Positions 50,659 to 59,360 of a stretch of DNA of 64,000 bases are shown piece by piece; position 1 is the first letter of the stretch, and each line of letters begins with the position of its first letter. A model generated the notes under the pieces. The model searched no databases. It saw nothing but the letters and a program-made list of their open reading frames with translations, and had not been told where the DNA came from. Source of the stretch: Singulisphaera sp. GP187 (GTDB lineage: Bacteria; Planctomycetota; Phycisphaerae; Phycisphaerales; SM1A02); the NCBI GenBank assembly GCA_945871915.1, contig CAMBXO010000005.1, positions 62,001-126,000 on the forward strand. The letters are read 5' to 3'. A program made the position numbers and the translations under genes.

Positions 50659-51348
50659 ATGACCGCCACCGCAATTCTTGGCAAAAAAATCGGCATGAGC
50701 CGCTGGTTCATGGCTGACGGCCAGAACATTCCAGTGACCATCATTCAGGCGGGTCCATGTGTCATTACGCAAGTCAAAACGGCCGCGTCAGACGGATACG
50801 CAGCCGTTCAACTTGCATTTGATGACGCCAAGCCACGCGCGAGTCGCCAACCCATCATTGGCCACGATGCGAAAGCTGGCAGCGAGCCCAAGCGATGGCA
50901 CCGCGAACTTCGTCTTGACAACGACAAAGAAGCCGAGGGCTTTACGCTTGGTCAGACTTTGACCGTGCAATCGTTCGAAGGAACCAAGTTTGTGGATGTC
51001 ACCGGCACAACCAAGGGCCACGGATTCACAGGCACCATGGTGCGATGGAATTTCAAGGGCTTGTGTGCAAGTCACGGTACCGAACGCAAGCACCGTTCAC
51101 CCGGCAGCATCGGCGGCGGCGGAACCGATCGCGGTCGCGGCCCCAAGTTGAAACTCGGCAAGAAGATGAGCGGACATTACGGTGACGAACGCGTCACCAT
51201 CCGAAGTCTCGATGTCGTGAGTATCGATCAAGAAAAAAATCTGCTGGTGGTTAAGGGGGCGGTCCCCGGAGCCAGCAATGGGTATCTCTTCATCCGGACG
51301 CCGAAGCGTCTTTACAAGCGAAAGGCTCGAATTCAGGCCGGTAAGTGA
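50659..51348 (+). CDS. rplC: 50S ribosomal protein L3
   Basis: 229 residues, slightly long. AILGKKIGMSRWFMADGQNI begins it and GHGFTGTMVRWNFKG and PGSIGGGGTDRGRGPKLKLG cover the part contacting the peptidyl transferase region; HYGDERVTIRSLDVVSIDQE follows. L3 starts 50S assembly. It is followed not by the usual few bases but by a 134-base structured gap before rplD. Confidence 0.96.
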   Translation: MTATAILGKKIGMSRWFMADGQNIPVTIIQAGPCVITQVKTAASDGYAAVQLAFDDAKPRASRQPIIGHDAKAGSEPKRWHRELRLDNDKEAEGFTLGQTLTVQSFEGTKFVDVTGTTKGHGFTGTMVRWNFKGLCASHGTERKHRSPGSIGGGGTDRGRGPKLKLGKKMSGHYGDERVTIRSLDVVSIDQEKNLLVVKGAVPGASNGYLFIRTPKRLYKRKARIQAGK

Positions 51349-51482
51349 CCTGAATTGCTAGGAAGGCCCGTTCGGGAACCACCTAGGCAGCAACAAGCAA
51401 ACCAAAACCGAGTCGATCCCTACCGCCACCGTGAAGTGAAGGTGTCGGAGGGTAGGCGAGTGGGCCAAACGGCCAAAGGTCA
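51349..51482 (+). promoter_or_regulatory. Structured rplC-rplD intergenic leader
   Basis: 134 bases with three hairpins. HP1: CTAGG (51358-51362) with CCTAG (51382-51386), inner CCCG/CGGG. HP2: CCTACC-G-CCACC (51419-51430) with GGTG (51441-51444) and GGTAGG (51451-51456). HP3: GGCC-AAAC-GGCC (51463-51474), directly before the AAAGGT Shine-Dalgarno of rplD. Other gaps in the operon are mostly under 40 bases. It may be an L4 autogenous control element or an internal promoter region. No terminator T-run is present. Confidence 0.55.
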
Positions 51483-52139
51483 ATGATCATGATTGAACTC
51501 CCAATCCTAGATTTGCACGGCAAGAAAATTGACGTGCTCAAGATCGATGAAAGCACCCTCGGCGGAGAGGTGCGACACGCTCTGCTGAAGCAGGCGTACG
51601 TCACAGTGCATACCAACCAGCGCCAGGGTTCTGCAAGAACCAAGAGCCGAAGTTTGGTCGCAGGTTCCACTCGCAAGTTGTACGCCCAGAAGGGCACCGG
51701 AAATTCGCGCGTTGGTGCATCGCGCGTTCCTGGCCGCAAGGGTGGCGCCGTTGCGTTTGGCAAAACTCGAACACGCGAAGATTTCCGATCGCACATGACC
51801 CGCAAGATGCGGCAGCTTGCCAATCGAAATGCTCTCTTGGCCAAGTTGGTGGACGGCGAAGTGAAGTGCTTCAGTGCCCTGCAGTTCAAGCAGCCACTCA
51901 CCAAGGATTTTGCCGCGGTGCTGAAAGCATGTGGCGTCGATCGAAGTTGCCTTGTGGCCATCGATGGCAACAATAAGAATGCCCGTCTTTCCGCCAGAAA
52001 CATTGAGAATGTGACCGTCACTCGCATTGAGCAATTGAATGCATTTGACCTGTTGAACCACCGCTTTGTTGTGGTGGATAAGGCAAGTCTGCAAGCATTC
52101 ATCGATGGGTCCGCGACTCATGACAAGGAGGCCGCCTAA
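51483..52139 (+). CDS. rplD: 50S ribosomal protein L4
   Basis: 218 residues. The extended loop is recognisable in RQGSARTKSRSLVAGSTRKL and GNSRVGASRVPGRKGGAVAF, which reaches the exit tunnel. MIMIEL offers two ATGs (51483 and 51489). The stop shares one base with the rplW start (TAATG). In gamma-proteobacteria L4 represses its own operon; here it is preceded by a folded leader. Confidence 0.95.
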   Translation: MIMIELPILDLHGKKIDVLKIDESTLGGEVRHALLKQAYVTVHTNQRQGSARTKSRSLVAGSTRKLYAQKGTGNSRVGASRVPGRKGGAVAFGKTRTREDFRSHMTRKMRQLANRNALLAKLVDGEVKCFSALQFKQPLTKDFAAVLKACGVDRSCLVAIDGNNKNARLSARNIENVTVTRIEQLNAFDLLNHRFVVVDKASLQAFIDGSATHDKEAA

Positions 52140-52417
52140 TGGAAGCCACCCACATCATTCGGCGTCCCGTGGTCACCGAAAAGGCCAGCACGCAAACGGG
52201 TGCCGCCAATCGTTACACCTTTGAGGTGGATGGCCGCGCTCGCAAGGATCAGATCAAAGCGGCGGTTCAACAGCTGTACAAAGTTCGTGTGCTCGCAGTG
52301 AGCACACAGATTCGTAAGGCACGGGACAAGCAGTACAAGTATGGACTGGTTGCCGGTGCGCTTACGAAACGGGCCATCGTCAAAGTGCATCCAGAGGACA
52401 AGATTGAGCTCTTTTGA
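52139..52417 (+). CDS. rplW: 50S ribosomal protein L23
   Basis: 92 residues. IRRPVVTEKASTQTGAANRY and QIKAAVQQLYKVRVLAVSTQ are typical. L23 lies at the tunnel exit and is the docking site of trigger factor and SRP. ATG at 52139 overlaps the rplD stop by one base. Confidence 0.95.
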   Translation: MEATHIIRRPVVTEKASTQTGAANRYTFEVDGRARKDQIKAAVQQLYKVRVLAVSTQIRKARDKQYKYGLVAGALTKRAIVKVHPEDKIELF

Positions 52418-52431
52418 GCTGAGGCATACCC

Positions 52432-53286
52432 ATGGCGATTCGCGTCTACAAAAAAACCACCAACGGCCGTCGCAACGCAAGTGTGAACATGCACATTGAA
52501 GTGACACGGTCCACTCCTGAAAAGAGCTTGTGTCGCCCGCTGCCTCGGACCGGTGGCCGCAATGTTCAAGGAAAATTGACGGTGATTCAGCAGGGTGGCG
52601 GCCATAAGCGTCGCTATCGCCTGATTGATTTCAAGCGTCGCAAGGACGATGTTGTGGGAACCATTGCCACTGTTGAATATGACCCAAACCGAACCTGCCA
52701 TATCGCCCTGGTGAAATATTCAGATGGCGAAGTGCGGTACATCCTGTGCCCCAAGGGCCTGACGGTTGGTGGCAAGGTGGTCAGCAGCAAGAATCAAGTT
52801 GAACCCGATGTGGGAAACTGCATGCCGCTCAAGCACATTCCGACCGGTCTTGATGTTCATTGCATCGAGATGATTCCGGGAAAGGGTGGGGCGCTGGTCC
52901 GATCTGCGGGAGTTGCCGCGCGGCTGACGAACAAGGAAGGTCGCTTGGCGACCTTGGTTTTACCAAGCGGCGAAATCCGCCAAGTGCTGCTGGAGTGCCG
53001 TGCCACCATTGGCGCTGTGGGGAATGCAGACAATGGCAATGTGGTTTTGGGTAAGGCTGGCCGCGCTCGATGGCTTGGTCGTCGCCCACGCACTCGTGGT
53101 GTGGCCATGAGTCACCATCAGCATCCACACGGCGGTGGCGAAGGTCGCTCCAAGGGCGGTCAGGTTCCCAGCAACGCCAGCGGAACATTGTCCAAAGGTG
53201 GCCGCACGCGTCGTCGCGGCATGTCCAGCGATGAACTCATTATTCGTCGGCGCTACAGCCGCCGCTATGGCCAATTGAAAGTTTGA
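52432..53286 (+). CDS. rplB: 50S ribosomal protein L2
   Basis: 284 residues, about ten longer than E. coli L2. NVQGKLTVIQQGGGHKRRYR, IPTGLDVHCIEMIPGKGGAL and the active-centre region AMSHHQHPHGGGEGR with the conserved His are intact. L2 is needed for subunit joining and peptidyl transfer. Confidence 0.96.
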   Translation: MAIRVYKKTTNGRRNASVNMHIEVTRSTPEKSLCRPLPRTGGRNVQGKLTVIQQGGGHKRRYRLIDFKRRKDDVVGTIATVEYDPNRTCHIALVKYSDGEVRYILCPKGLTVGGKVVSSKNQVEPDVGNCMPLKHIPTGLDVHCIEMIPGKGGALVRSAGVAARLTNKEGRLATLVLPSGEIRQVLLECRATIGAVGNADNGNVVLGKAGRARWLGRRPRTRGVAMSHHQHPHGGGEGRSKGGQVPSNASGTLSKGGRTRRRGMSSDELIIRRRYSRRYGQLKV

Positions 53287-53301
53287 TTTAGGAGACCACC
53301 C

Positions 53302-53604
53302 ATGAGCCGATCCGCTAAAAAAGGTCCGTATGTCGACGAGCGTCTTTATCGCAAAGTTGAAAAGATGCAGGCGTCGCAACGGCGTCTGCCGCTGAAAACC
53401 TGGAAGCGATCCTGCACCATCGTGCCGGAGTTCGTGGGCATCACCTTCCAAGTGCACACGGGTCGAAGTTTCTTCGATGTGTTTGTCACGGAAGACATGG
53501 TCGGTCACAAACTCGGTGAGTTTGCCGCAACGCGCATCTTTAAGGGACACACGAACAAGAAGGAAGGCATTGAAGGCGGAGCCAAGGATTCCGCAACAGG
53601 CTGA
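53302..53604 (+). CDS. rpsS: 30S ribosomal protein S19
   Basis: 100 residues: [20 protein letters not shown], then [20 protein letters not shown] and [20 protein letters not shown], all typical. S19 binds 16S rRNA in the head with S13. A GGAG motif lies upstream of the ATG. Confidence 0.95.
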   Translation: MSRSAKKGPYVDERLYRKVEKMQASQRRLPLKTWKRSCTIVPEFVGITFQVHTGRSFFDVFVTEDMVGHKLGEFAATRIFKGHTNKKEGIEGGAKDSATG

Positions 53605-53616
53605 TCGGAGAACGCT

Positions 53617-53946
53617 ATGTCCTACACCAGTTCACATCGTTTCGCACGCATCGCCCCCCGCAAAGCACGGTTGGTCGCTGACTTGATCCGAGGCAAGCCC
53701 GTGGATCAAGCCTTGACCGAGTTGCAATTCACCAAGAAGCGGGGCGCGTTCTTCTTGCGTTATGTGCTTCGCAGTGCGATTGCACAGGCCGAGCAGGCCA
53801 ACATTGATCCGGGCCGTCTGTTTGTGAGTGAGAGCCGCGTCGATGAAGCCCCAACGATCAAGCGATTCCAGCAGAAGGATCGTGGTCGTTCCCACCAAAT
53901 TCTCAAGCGCAACAGTCATTTGATTGTGGGCGTGGACGTCCGCTGA
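53617..53946 (+). CDS. rplV: 50S ribosomal protein L22
   Basis: 109 residues. HRFARIAPRKARLVADLIRG and AQANIDPGRLFVSESRVDEA-like regions are recognisable, with the tunnel-lining loop KRFQQKDRGRSHQILKRNSH. Its hairpin meets L4 in the exit tunnel where macrolides bind. rpsC starts ten bases later. Confidence 0.93.
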   Translation: MSYTSSHRFARIAPRKARLVADLIRGKPVDQALTELQFTKKRGAFFLRYVLRSAIAQAEQANIDPGRLFVSESRVDEAPTIKRFQQKDRGRSHQILKRNSHLIVGVDVR

Positions 53947-53956
53947 AAGGCACATC

Positions 53957-54661
53957 ATGGGTCAAAAAGTTCATCCATTTGGTTTCCGAGTCGGCATCAC
54001 CGAAGCGCACAAGAGCCGTTGGTTTGCTCCCAAGGCGCTCTTTGGCGAGTTGCTGATCGAAGACTATAAAATTCGTAAGTACATCGATAAGCGACTCAAT
54101 CGAACGCCGCCCTTTGCGGCGGTGAGCGATGTGCATATCGAGCGCACCCGAGAAGAATTGACCGTGGTCATCAAGACCGCGCGACCCGGCCAAGTGGTGG
54201 GACTCAAGGGTGCCGAAGTTGAGAAACTGACCGCAGATTTACAGACGCTGACCGGCCGCAAGGTGGGAATCAAGATCATCGAAATCAAGAATCCCGAAAT
54301 CGATGCCCGCCTGATTGGCGAAACGCTGGCTGAGCAATTGAAGAAGCGAGCAAACTTTCGCAAGGTGCTCAAGATGCGTTGCGAAGGTGCTATGCAAAAT
54401 GGTGCCTTGGGCGTGAAGATTCAGTTGTCGGGCCGACTGGGCGGTGCGGAAATGAGTCGCACGCTGAGTTCCCGCCTCGGAAAGATTCCGTTGAGCACGC
54501 TTCAAGCCAATGTGGACTACGCCATGATTCATGCCTTCACAACCAGCGGCGCGCTTGGAGTGAAAGTGTGGGTTTACAAGGGGATGTACAGCCAAGATCA
54601 GCCGGATGAAGTGATTTCGAACGCAGCGGGCGGTCGCGCTCGAGTTCGCGGTCGTCGTTGA
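53957..54661 (+). CDS. rpsC: 30S ribosomal protein S3
   Basis: 234 residues, starting at ATG 53957 (GQKVHPFGFRVGITEAHKSR); the frame is open 11 codons further, into rplV. The KH domain (KTARPGQVVGLKGAEVEKLT) and C-terminal half (MRCEGAMQNGALGVKIQLSG, RLGKIPLSTLQANVDYAMIH) are complete. S3 forms part of the mRNA entry helicase. Confidence 0.95.
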   Translation: MGQKVHPFGFRVGITEAHKSRWFAPKALFGELLIEDYKIRKYIDKRLNRTPPFAAVSDVHIERTREELTVVIKTARPGQVVGLKGAEVEKLTADLQTLTGRKVGIKIIEIKNPEIDARLIGETLAEQLKKRANFRKVLKMRCEGAMQNGALGVKIQLSGRLGGAEMSRTLSSRLGKIPLSTLQANVDYAMIHAFTTSGALGVKVWVYKGMYSQDQPDEVISNAAGGRARVRGRR

Positions 54662-54683
54662 GAGAAAAACAGAAGGATCCGCC

Positions 54684-55103
54684 ATGAATTTAATGCCCAA
54701 ACGAGTGAAGTTTCGCAAAGAGCACAGAGGCAAGCTCAAGGGCCAGGCCACGCGCGGCAACTATGTTGCCTTCGGTGATTACGGGCTGCAAAGCCTGCAG
54801 CCTCATTGGCTCACGGCACGCCAGATTGATGCGGGCCGTATCGCGGCGCAGCACTTTCTGCGTCGACAAGGCAAGTTGTTCATTCGCGTCTTTCCAGACA
54901 AACCCATTTCCAAGAAGCCACTGGAAACACGCATGGGTAAGGGCAAAGCAGATGTTGAGTACTGGGCTGCCCGAATCAAGCCAGGCACCGTGCTCTTTGA
55001 GATTGCCGGCGTTCCAATGGATTTGGCGAAGCAGGCCTTTGCCCGCATCGCGCACAAGATGCCTGTGCGGTGTCGCTTTGTGGAGCGAAGAATCGCCGTC
55101 TGA
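54684..55103 (+). CDS. rplP: 50S ribosomal protein L16
   Basis: 139 residues. MPKRVKFRKEHRGKLKGQA and GDYGLQSLQPHWLTARQIDA start it; LFIRVFPDKPISKKPLETRM, GKGKADVEYWAARIKPGT and FEIAGVPMDLAKQAFARIAH are conserved. L16 orders the A-site and central protuberance. Confidence 0.96.
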   Translation: MNLMPKRVKFRKEHRGKLKGQATRGNYVAFGDYGLQSLQPHWLTARQIDAGRIAAQHFLRRQGKLFIRVFPDKPISKKPLETRMGKGKADVEYWAARIKPGTVLFEIAGVPMDLAKQAFARIAHKMPVRCRFVERRIAV

Positions 55104-55115
55104 ACGGAGCCCATT

Positions 55116-55319
55116 ATGCAGATACACGAGATCAGAAAACTGACCCCCGAACAAATCTCAAGCGAGCTGGCTTCCCAGCGCCGCAAGATTTTCGATCTTT
55201 CTACGCAAGCCGTTACGCAGAAAGTCGCCAACACAAGTCTTTTCAAAACCGCTCGACAAACCATTGCCCGCCTGCTGACTGAGCAGGGGGCACGCAACAA
55301 GACCGGAGCCAAGGCATGA
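55116..55319 (+). CDS. rpmC: 50S ribosomal protein L29
   Basis: 67 residues: EIRKLTPEQISSELASQRRK, then the helical end TARQTIARLLTEQGARNKTG. L29 sits beside L23 at the tunnel exit. Its stop overlaps the rpsQ start (ATGA). Confidence 0.9.
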   Translation: MQIHEIRKLTPEQISSELASQRRKIFDLSTQAVTQKVANTSLFKTARQTIARLLTEQGARNKTGAKA

Positions 55320-55627
55320 GTCCAGCTGCATCGATCAAAGTCACAGACAACAGTCCGCGCCGTATCGGCGTGGTCGAAGGCGATCGCCGCGACAAGACCC
55401 GAACGGTTGTGGTGGCATTTGTTGCCCGCCATCCCAAGTACGGCAAGTTCACCAAGCGGCGCACCGTGCTGCATGTGCATGACGAAAAGAACGAAAGCCA
55501 TGTCGGTGACCGAGTCGAGGTTGCCGAGTGCCGTCCATTGAGTCGCACCAAGAATTGGACTTTGATTCGCGTGGTCACCAAGGCTCCAATGAAACTGCTT
55601 GCCATGACAGAGGAGGCGGGTCGCTGA
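55316..55627 (+). CDS. rpsQ: 30S ribosomal protein S17
   Basis: 103 residues, with about 15 extra at the ends relative to E. coli. RRIGVVEGDRRDKTRTVVVA, HPKYGKFTKRRTVLHVHDEK and VGDRVEVAECRPLSRTKNWT are typical of the OB-fold. Start ATG 55316 overlaps rpmC. Confidence 0.93.
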   Translation: MSPAASIKVTDNSPRRIGVVEGDRRDKTRTVVVAFVARHPKYGKFTKRRTVLHVHDEKNESHVGDRVEVAECRPLSRTKNWTLIRVVTKAPMKLLAMTEEAGR

Positions 55628-55645
55628 AAAGCACCCGGTTGAACC

Positions 55646-56032
55646 ATGATCCAGAAGGAATCACGAATAGAAGTCTGCGACAACAGCGGCGCGAAAGAAG
55701 CCATGGTGATTGGTGTTCTTGGCGTCAGCACGGCCAGAGGTCGCTTTACCCGCGTCACCATGGGTGTTGGTGACAAGGTGTTGGTCGCGGTGAAGTCAGC
55801 CATTGCAACGGGCGAAGTGAAGAGTGGCGACAAGGCCACCGCGGTCATTGTGCGAACCAAGTACCCAACGCGCCGTTCGGATGGCAGTTATGTCCGCTTT
55901 GACTCGAATGCTTGCGTGCTGATCGATGCCGAAGGCAATCCGCGTGGCTCTCGCATCTTTGGTGCCGTGGCCCGCGAACTGCGTGAAAAGAATTTCATGA
56001 AGATCGTTTCCCTTGCTTCGGAGGTTGTCTAA
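55646..56032 (+). CDS. rplN: 50S ribosomal protein L14
   Basis: 128 residues. [55 protein letters not shown] and [20 protein letters not shown] are all conserved. L14 contacts 16S rRNA in an intersubunit bridge. rplX starts two bases after its stop. Confidence 0.96.
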   Translation: MIQKESRIEVCDNSGAKEAMVIGVLGVSTARGRFTRVTMGVGDKVLVAVKSAIATGEVKSGDKATAVIVRTKYPTRRSDGSYVRFDSNACVLIDAEGNPRGSRIFGAVARELREKNFMKIVSLASEVV

Positions 56033-56034
56033 CC

Positions 56035-56376
56035 ATGCCTCGACACATTCGTAAAGGTGACACCGTCATCGTCACGGCTGGCAATCACCGCGGATCGGTC
56101 GGCGAGGTGCTTGAAGTGATCACCGATGCTGATCGCGTGGTGGTCAAGGGTGTCAATGTGCGCACCAAGAACCTTCGCAAGACCCAGCAGCGCCCACAAG
56201 GCGGACAGGTGAAGCAGGAATTCCCCATTCACATTTCCAATGTGAGCCCAGCGGTCGATGGCAAGCCCAGCCGCGTGAGGTTTGTGACCAAGCCCGACGG
56301 AAGCAAAGTGCGCGTTGCCGTTCGTGGCGGCAAAGAACTGCACACACTTCGCACCTCCCCTGGCAAGAAGGGCTGA
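56035..56376 (+). CDS. rplX: 50S ribosomal protein L24
   Basis: 113 residues. The KOW motif is in HIRKGDTVIVTAGNHRGSVG, followed by GEVLEVITDADRVVVKGVNV. IHISNVSPAVDGKPSRVRF is the later conserved part. L24 initiates 50S assembly at the tunnel exit. Confidence 0.94.
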   Translation: MPRHIRKGDTVIVTAGNHRGSVGEVLEVITDADRVVVKGVNVRTKNLRKTQQRPQGGQVKQEFPIHISNVSPAVDGKPSRVRFVTKPDGSKVRVAVRGGKELHTLRTSPGKKG

Positions 56377-56390
56377 ACGAGAGAGCAATC

Positions 56391-56984
56391 ATGGCAGCAA
56401 CACGAGACATTCCCCGTCTGCAAAAGGCCTACCAGCAAGAGGTCATTCCAAAGGTTCTCAAGGAGTTTGGCTTGAAGAACCCCCATCAGGCTCCCAAGGT
56501 CGCCAAGATTATTGTGAGCACTGGCGTTGGCAAGCGATTGGAAAATCAGAAGCTGAAGCCGGAGCATCGCGACGCGGTGATCGACACCTATCGCAAGATC
56601 ACCGGGCAAAACCCCATCATGATCAAGGCCAAGAAGGCCGTGAGCAACTTCAAGGTGCGCGAAGGCTCGCCCAGTGCGTTTATGGTGACGCTTCGAAGTG
56701 ATCGCATGTGGAGTTTTCTGGATCGACTGATCAATCTCGCCATTCCCCGAATCAAGGACTTCCGCGGAGTGAATGACAAGAGTTTTGATGGTGGCGGAAG
56801 TTGGGCCATGGGTCTTACGGAGCAAGCTGTATGGCCCGAGATCAACATGGCCAATGTGCATTTCCTTCACGGCATGCATGTGAATGTTGTCTTTGAAAAC
56901 AGCGATCCCAAGATGAGCCGATTCGTGCTCGCCGAACTGGGGATGCCCTTCGTGCGACCGGAACCCTCCAAGCAGAAGGCTTAA
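56391..56984 (+). CDS. rplE: 50S ribosomal protein L5
   Basis: 197 residues, about 15 more than E. coli because of a slightly longer N-terminus. PHQAPKVAKIIVSTGVGKRL, ITGQNPIMIKAKKAVSNFKV and TLRSDRMWSFLDRLINLAIP are typical. L5 binds 5S rRNA in the central protuberance. Confidence 0.95.
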   Translation: MAATRDIPRLQKAYQQEVIPKVLKEFGLKNPHQAPKVAKIIVSTGVGKRLENQKLKPEHRDAVIDTYRKITGQNPIMIKAKKAVSNFKVREGSPSAFMVTLRSDRMWSFLDRLINLAIPRIKDFRGVNDKSFDGGGSWAMGLTEQAVWPEINMANVHFLHGMHVNVVFENSDPKMSRFVLAELGMPFVRPEPSKQKA

Positions 56985-56999
56985 ACCGAGACCACCCCT

Positions 57000-57185
57000 A
57001 TGGCCAGCAAAAGAACATTTGTCAAAATGAAGCGGACCCCAAAATTCAGCACGCGCAAGCGTAATCGGTGCGAGATCACCGGTCGCAGCAATGGCGTGTA
57101 CCGCAAGTTCCGCGTGTGTCGTCACATGCTGCGAGAACTCGCACTGCTTGGCATGGTGCCTGGCATGCGTAAGGCCAGCTGGTGA
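57000..57185 (+). CDS. rpsN: 30S ribosomal protein S14, short form with partial loss of zinc ligands
   Basis: 61 residues, the length of the zinc-binding (type Z) S14. The zinc form has C-x2-C...C-x2-C; here Cys24 and Cys40 remain but the partners at 27 and 43 are Thr (RCEITGRS) and Met (VCRHMLRE). The other conserved parts, [23 protein letters not shown] and [10 protein letters not shown], match. It therefore looks like a short S14 that no longer binds zinc by the canonical four Cys. It sits in the normal spc position between rplE and rpsH. Confidence 0.93.
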   Translation: MASKRTFVKMKRTPKFSTRKRNRCEITGRSNGVYRKFRVCRHMLRELALLGMVPGMRKASW

Positions 57186-57205
57186 ACCCGAACTGAGGAA
57201 CCCAC

Positions 57206-57604
57206 ATGCCCCTGCACGATCTCACCGCCGACATGTTGACTCGCATCCGAAATGCTGTCAGCAACAACGCACGCCAAGTCATTGTCTTGGACAACAAACT
57301 CAATCGAGGTGTGGCCAAAGTGCTGCACGACGAGGGATTCATTCGCGGATTTGATCCAGTGGCCGACGGCCGCGGCGGTCTGATCCGAGTGGATCTGAAG
57401 TACGGGCCAGACGGCCAGAGCGTGATTCGTTCGATTGACCGAGTGAGTAAGGCCGGCTGTCGCGTGTATGCCGGAGTCGAAGAAATTCCAAAGCCGGAAC
57501 AAGGTTTAGGAATCGCCATTGTCACCACCAGTCGAGGCGTGATGAGTGATCGCGCGTGCCGCGAATCGCGGCTCGGAGGCGAAGTCGTCGCCGTGGTTTG
57601 CTGA
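57206..57604 (+). CDS. rpsH: 30S ribosomal protein S8
   Basis: 132 residues: HDLTADMLTRIRNAVSNNAR, SIDRVSKAGCRVYAGVEEIP and IAIVTTSRGVMSDRACRESR, the last being the conserved C-terminal motif. S8 nucleates the 16S central domain and, in E. coli, represses the spc operon at rplE. Confidence 0.95.
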   Translation: MPLHDLTADMLTRIRNAVSNNARQVIVLDNKLNRGVAKVLHDEGFIRGFDPVADGRGGLIRVDLKYGPDGQSVIRSIDRVSKAGCRVYAGVEEIPKPEQGLGIAIVTTSRGVMSDRACRESRLGGEVVAVVC

Positions 57605-57626
57605 GAAAGAGTCAGAGGAACACCCC

Positions 57627-58184
57627 ATGAGTCGCATCGGACGAAAAATAGTTACCGTGCCTGCTGGCGTGAAGGTTCAAGTGAACGCTTCCACCCGCGT
57701 GGTCGATGTTCAGGGCCCTAAGGGCAAGTTGGCATTTACCTATCGCCCGGAAGTTTCGGTGTCGTACAGCGAGGCTGACAAAGCCATCAAGTGCGATATG
57801 GATCCGGCCATTGTCGAGCTCGGTAACAACAAAGCCTATTGGGGCACGACTCGATCCTTGCTCAACGGCATGGTGCTCGGCGTGCAGAAGGGCTTTGAAA
57901 AGAAACTTGAAATCGTCGGTGTGGGTTGGAGCGCTCGCATGCAGGGCAAGAAACTTGTGCTTGCATTGGGTTACGCCAATCCAATTGAACTGGCGATTCC
58001 CTCCGATGTGGCGGTCAATATCAATGGGTCATTTCTGGAATTGAGCAGTCCAAGTAAACAATCGGTCGGGGCTTTTGCCAGCCACATTCGATCGAAGCGT
58101 AAACCCGAGCCCTACAACGGCAAGGGTGTGAAATATTCCGACGAGGTCATCCAGCGCAAGCAGGGTAAGGCCTTCGGTAGCTGA
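57627..58184 (+). CDS. rplF: 50S ribosomal protein L6
   Basis: 185 residues from ATG 57627 ([20 protein letters not shown]); the open frame further upstream lies inside rps[21 protein letters not shown] and [20 protein letters not shown] are the conserved segments. L6 is near the sarcin-ricin loop. Confidence 0.95.
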   Translation: MSRIGRKIVTVPAGVKVQVNASTRVVDVQGPKGKLAFTYRPEVSVSYSEADKAIKCDMDPAIVELGNNKAYWGTTRSLLNGMVLGVQKGFEKKLEIVGVGWSARMQGKKLVLALGYANPIELAIPSDVAVNINGSFLELSSPSKQSVGAFASHIRSKRKPEPYNGKGVKYSDEVIQRKQGKAFGS

Positions 58185-58203
58185 TTTACGGAGCACCACC
58201 ACC

Positions 58204-58566
58204 ATGCCATCTGCAACACTTCTCAAGAAAATTCGTCGATCCCGCCGCAAGCTCGGGCTTCGCAAACGCGTCAACGGCAATGCCGAACGCCCACGGTTGA
58301 CCGTGTTTCGTTCGATCAAGTTTATCTACGCACAGGTGATCGACGATGTCAGCGGCCGCACCGTTGCACAGGCCAGCGATCGAATTGCCAAGGGTGGAAA
58401 CATCAAGGCCAAAACCGGAAGTGCCAAGACGGTTGGTGCAACACTGGCCGAGCGAGCGATCAAAGCGGGCGTCACCAAAGTGGTGTTCGACAGAAACGGT
58501 TACCTCTATCACGGCCGCGTTAAGGCGCTCGCCGACGGCGCCCGCGAGGGCGGCCTGAAGTTCTGA
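58204..58566 (+). CDS. rplR: 50S ribosomal protein L18
   Basis: 120 residues. [40 protein letters not shown] and [20 protein letters not shown] are typical. Binds 5S rRNA with L5 and L25. It starts 20 bases after rplF. Confidence 0.95.
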   Translation: MPSATLLKKIRRSRRKLGLRKRVNGNAERPRLTVFRSIKFIYAQVIDDVSGRTVAQASDRIAKGGNIKAKTGSAKTVGATLAERAIKAGVTKVVFDRNGYLYHGRVKALADGAREGGLKF

Positions 58567-58582
58567 ATCCAAAGGAAACACC

Positions 58583-59323
58583 ATGCGAGGCAAGTTCGAA
58601 GAACGAAACAACGACTCCACAACCGTGGGGGTTTACCGCACCAGTTCCACCGTCGCCGGTGGACGCCGCTTCAGCTTTGGAGCGTTGGTGGTGGTCGGTG
58701 ATAAGAATGGAAGCGTTGGACTTGGTTACGCCAAGAGCAATCAGGTTCCGCAGAGTGTGGAGAAGGCCCAGAAGGAAGGCCGCCGAAAGATGCGACGCTA
58801 TCCATTGCAAGGCCACACCCTTCCGCACACCGTGGAAGGTCAGTTTGGCGCCAGCAAAGTTCGATTGGTTCCCGCAGCACCTGGAACGGGCGTGATTGCA
58901 GGTGCGGCTGTGCGTGCCATTCTGGACATGATCGGCGTGCAGGATTGCCTGACGAAGTGCTATGGCAGCAGCAATCCAAAGAATCTAGTCAAGGCCACCA
59001 TGTTGGCACTCGACCGATTGCGAACTCGCGAAACGGTTGAAGCGGTGCGAGGCGTTTCGCTGGCGCATACCGATGTGGAAGAAGCCATTCGCAAGGGCAG
59101 TTCGGCAAGTCCGATCGCCCGTTCTGGCGAGAAGGCGCAAGCCCCAGTGAACACCGTCGGTGAAGAACGCCGGAGTGGTCGCGGTGGCGGTGGTGGTCGC
59201 GGTGGTTCAGGTCGCGGCCCCGGTGGGCCAGGTCGTGGGCGAGGCGGCTTTGATGGTCCTCCATCGGCACCTCCTCACAGCGAATCGAAACCAAGTGGCG
59301 AGAACGCTCCGCCAGCAAACTGA
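58583..59323 (+). CDS. rpsE: 30S ribosomal protein S5 with long Gly/Arg-rich C-terminal tail
   Basis: 246 residues, against about 165-170 in most bacteria. The core runs to about 172: VAGGRRFSFGALVVVGDKNG, GLGYAKSNQVPQSVEKAQKE, KVRLVPAAPGTGVIAGAAVR and KCYGSSNPKNLVKATMLALD are intact, so function is normal. Residues about 173-246 are extra and disordered, with RRSGRGGGGGRGGSGRGP and GRGRGGFDGPPSAP like RGG RNA-binding regions, then a Ser/Pro end. The tail is in frame with no stop or shift. Confidence 0.95.
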   Translation: MRGKFEERNNDSTTVGVYRTSSTVAGGRRFSFGALVVVGDKNGSVGLGYAKSNQVPQSVEKAQKEGRRKMRRYPLQGHTLPHTVEGQFGASKVRLVPAAPGTGVIAGAAVRAILDMIGVQDCLTKCYGSSNPKNLVKATMLALDRLRTRETVEAVRGVSLAHTDVEEAIRKGSSASPIARSGEKAQAPVNTVGEERRSGRGGGGGRGGSGRGPGGPGRGRGGFDGPPSAPPHSESKPSGENAPPAN

Positions 59324-59360
59324 TGTGCATGCATGAAACGAGATCAGGAGAACACTCCCA

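Noticed and set aside
51383-52102. A 239-codon minus-strand frame over the rplC-rplD gap and rplD
   Set aside because: Antisense to rplD with Arg/Ser/Thr-rich translation; no family match.
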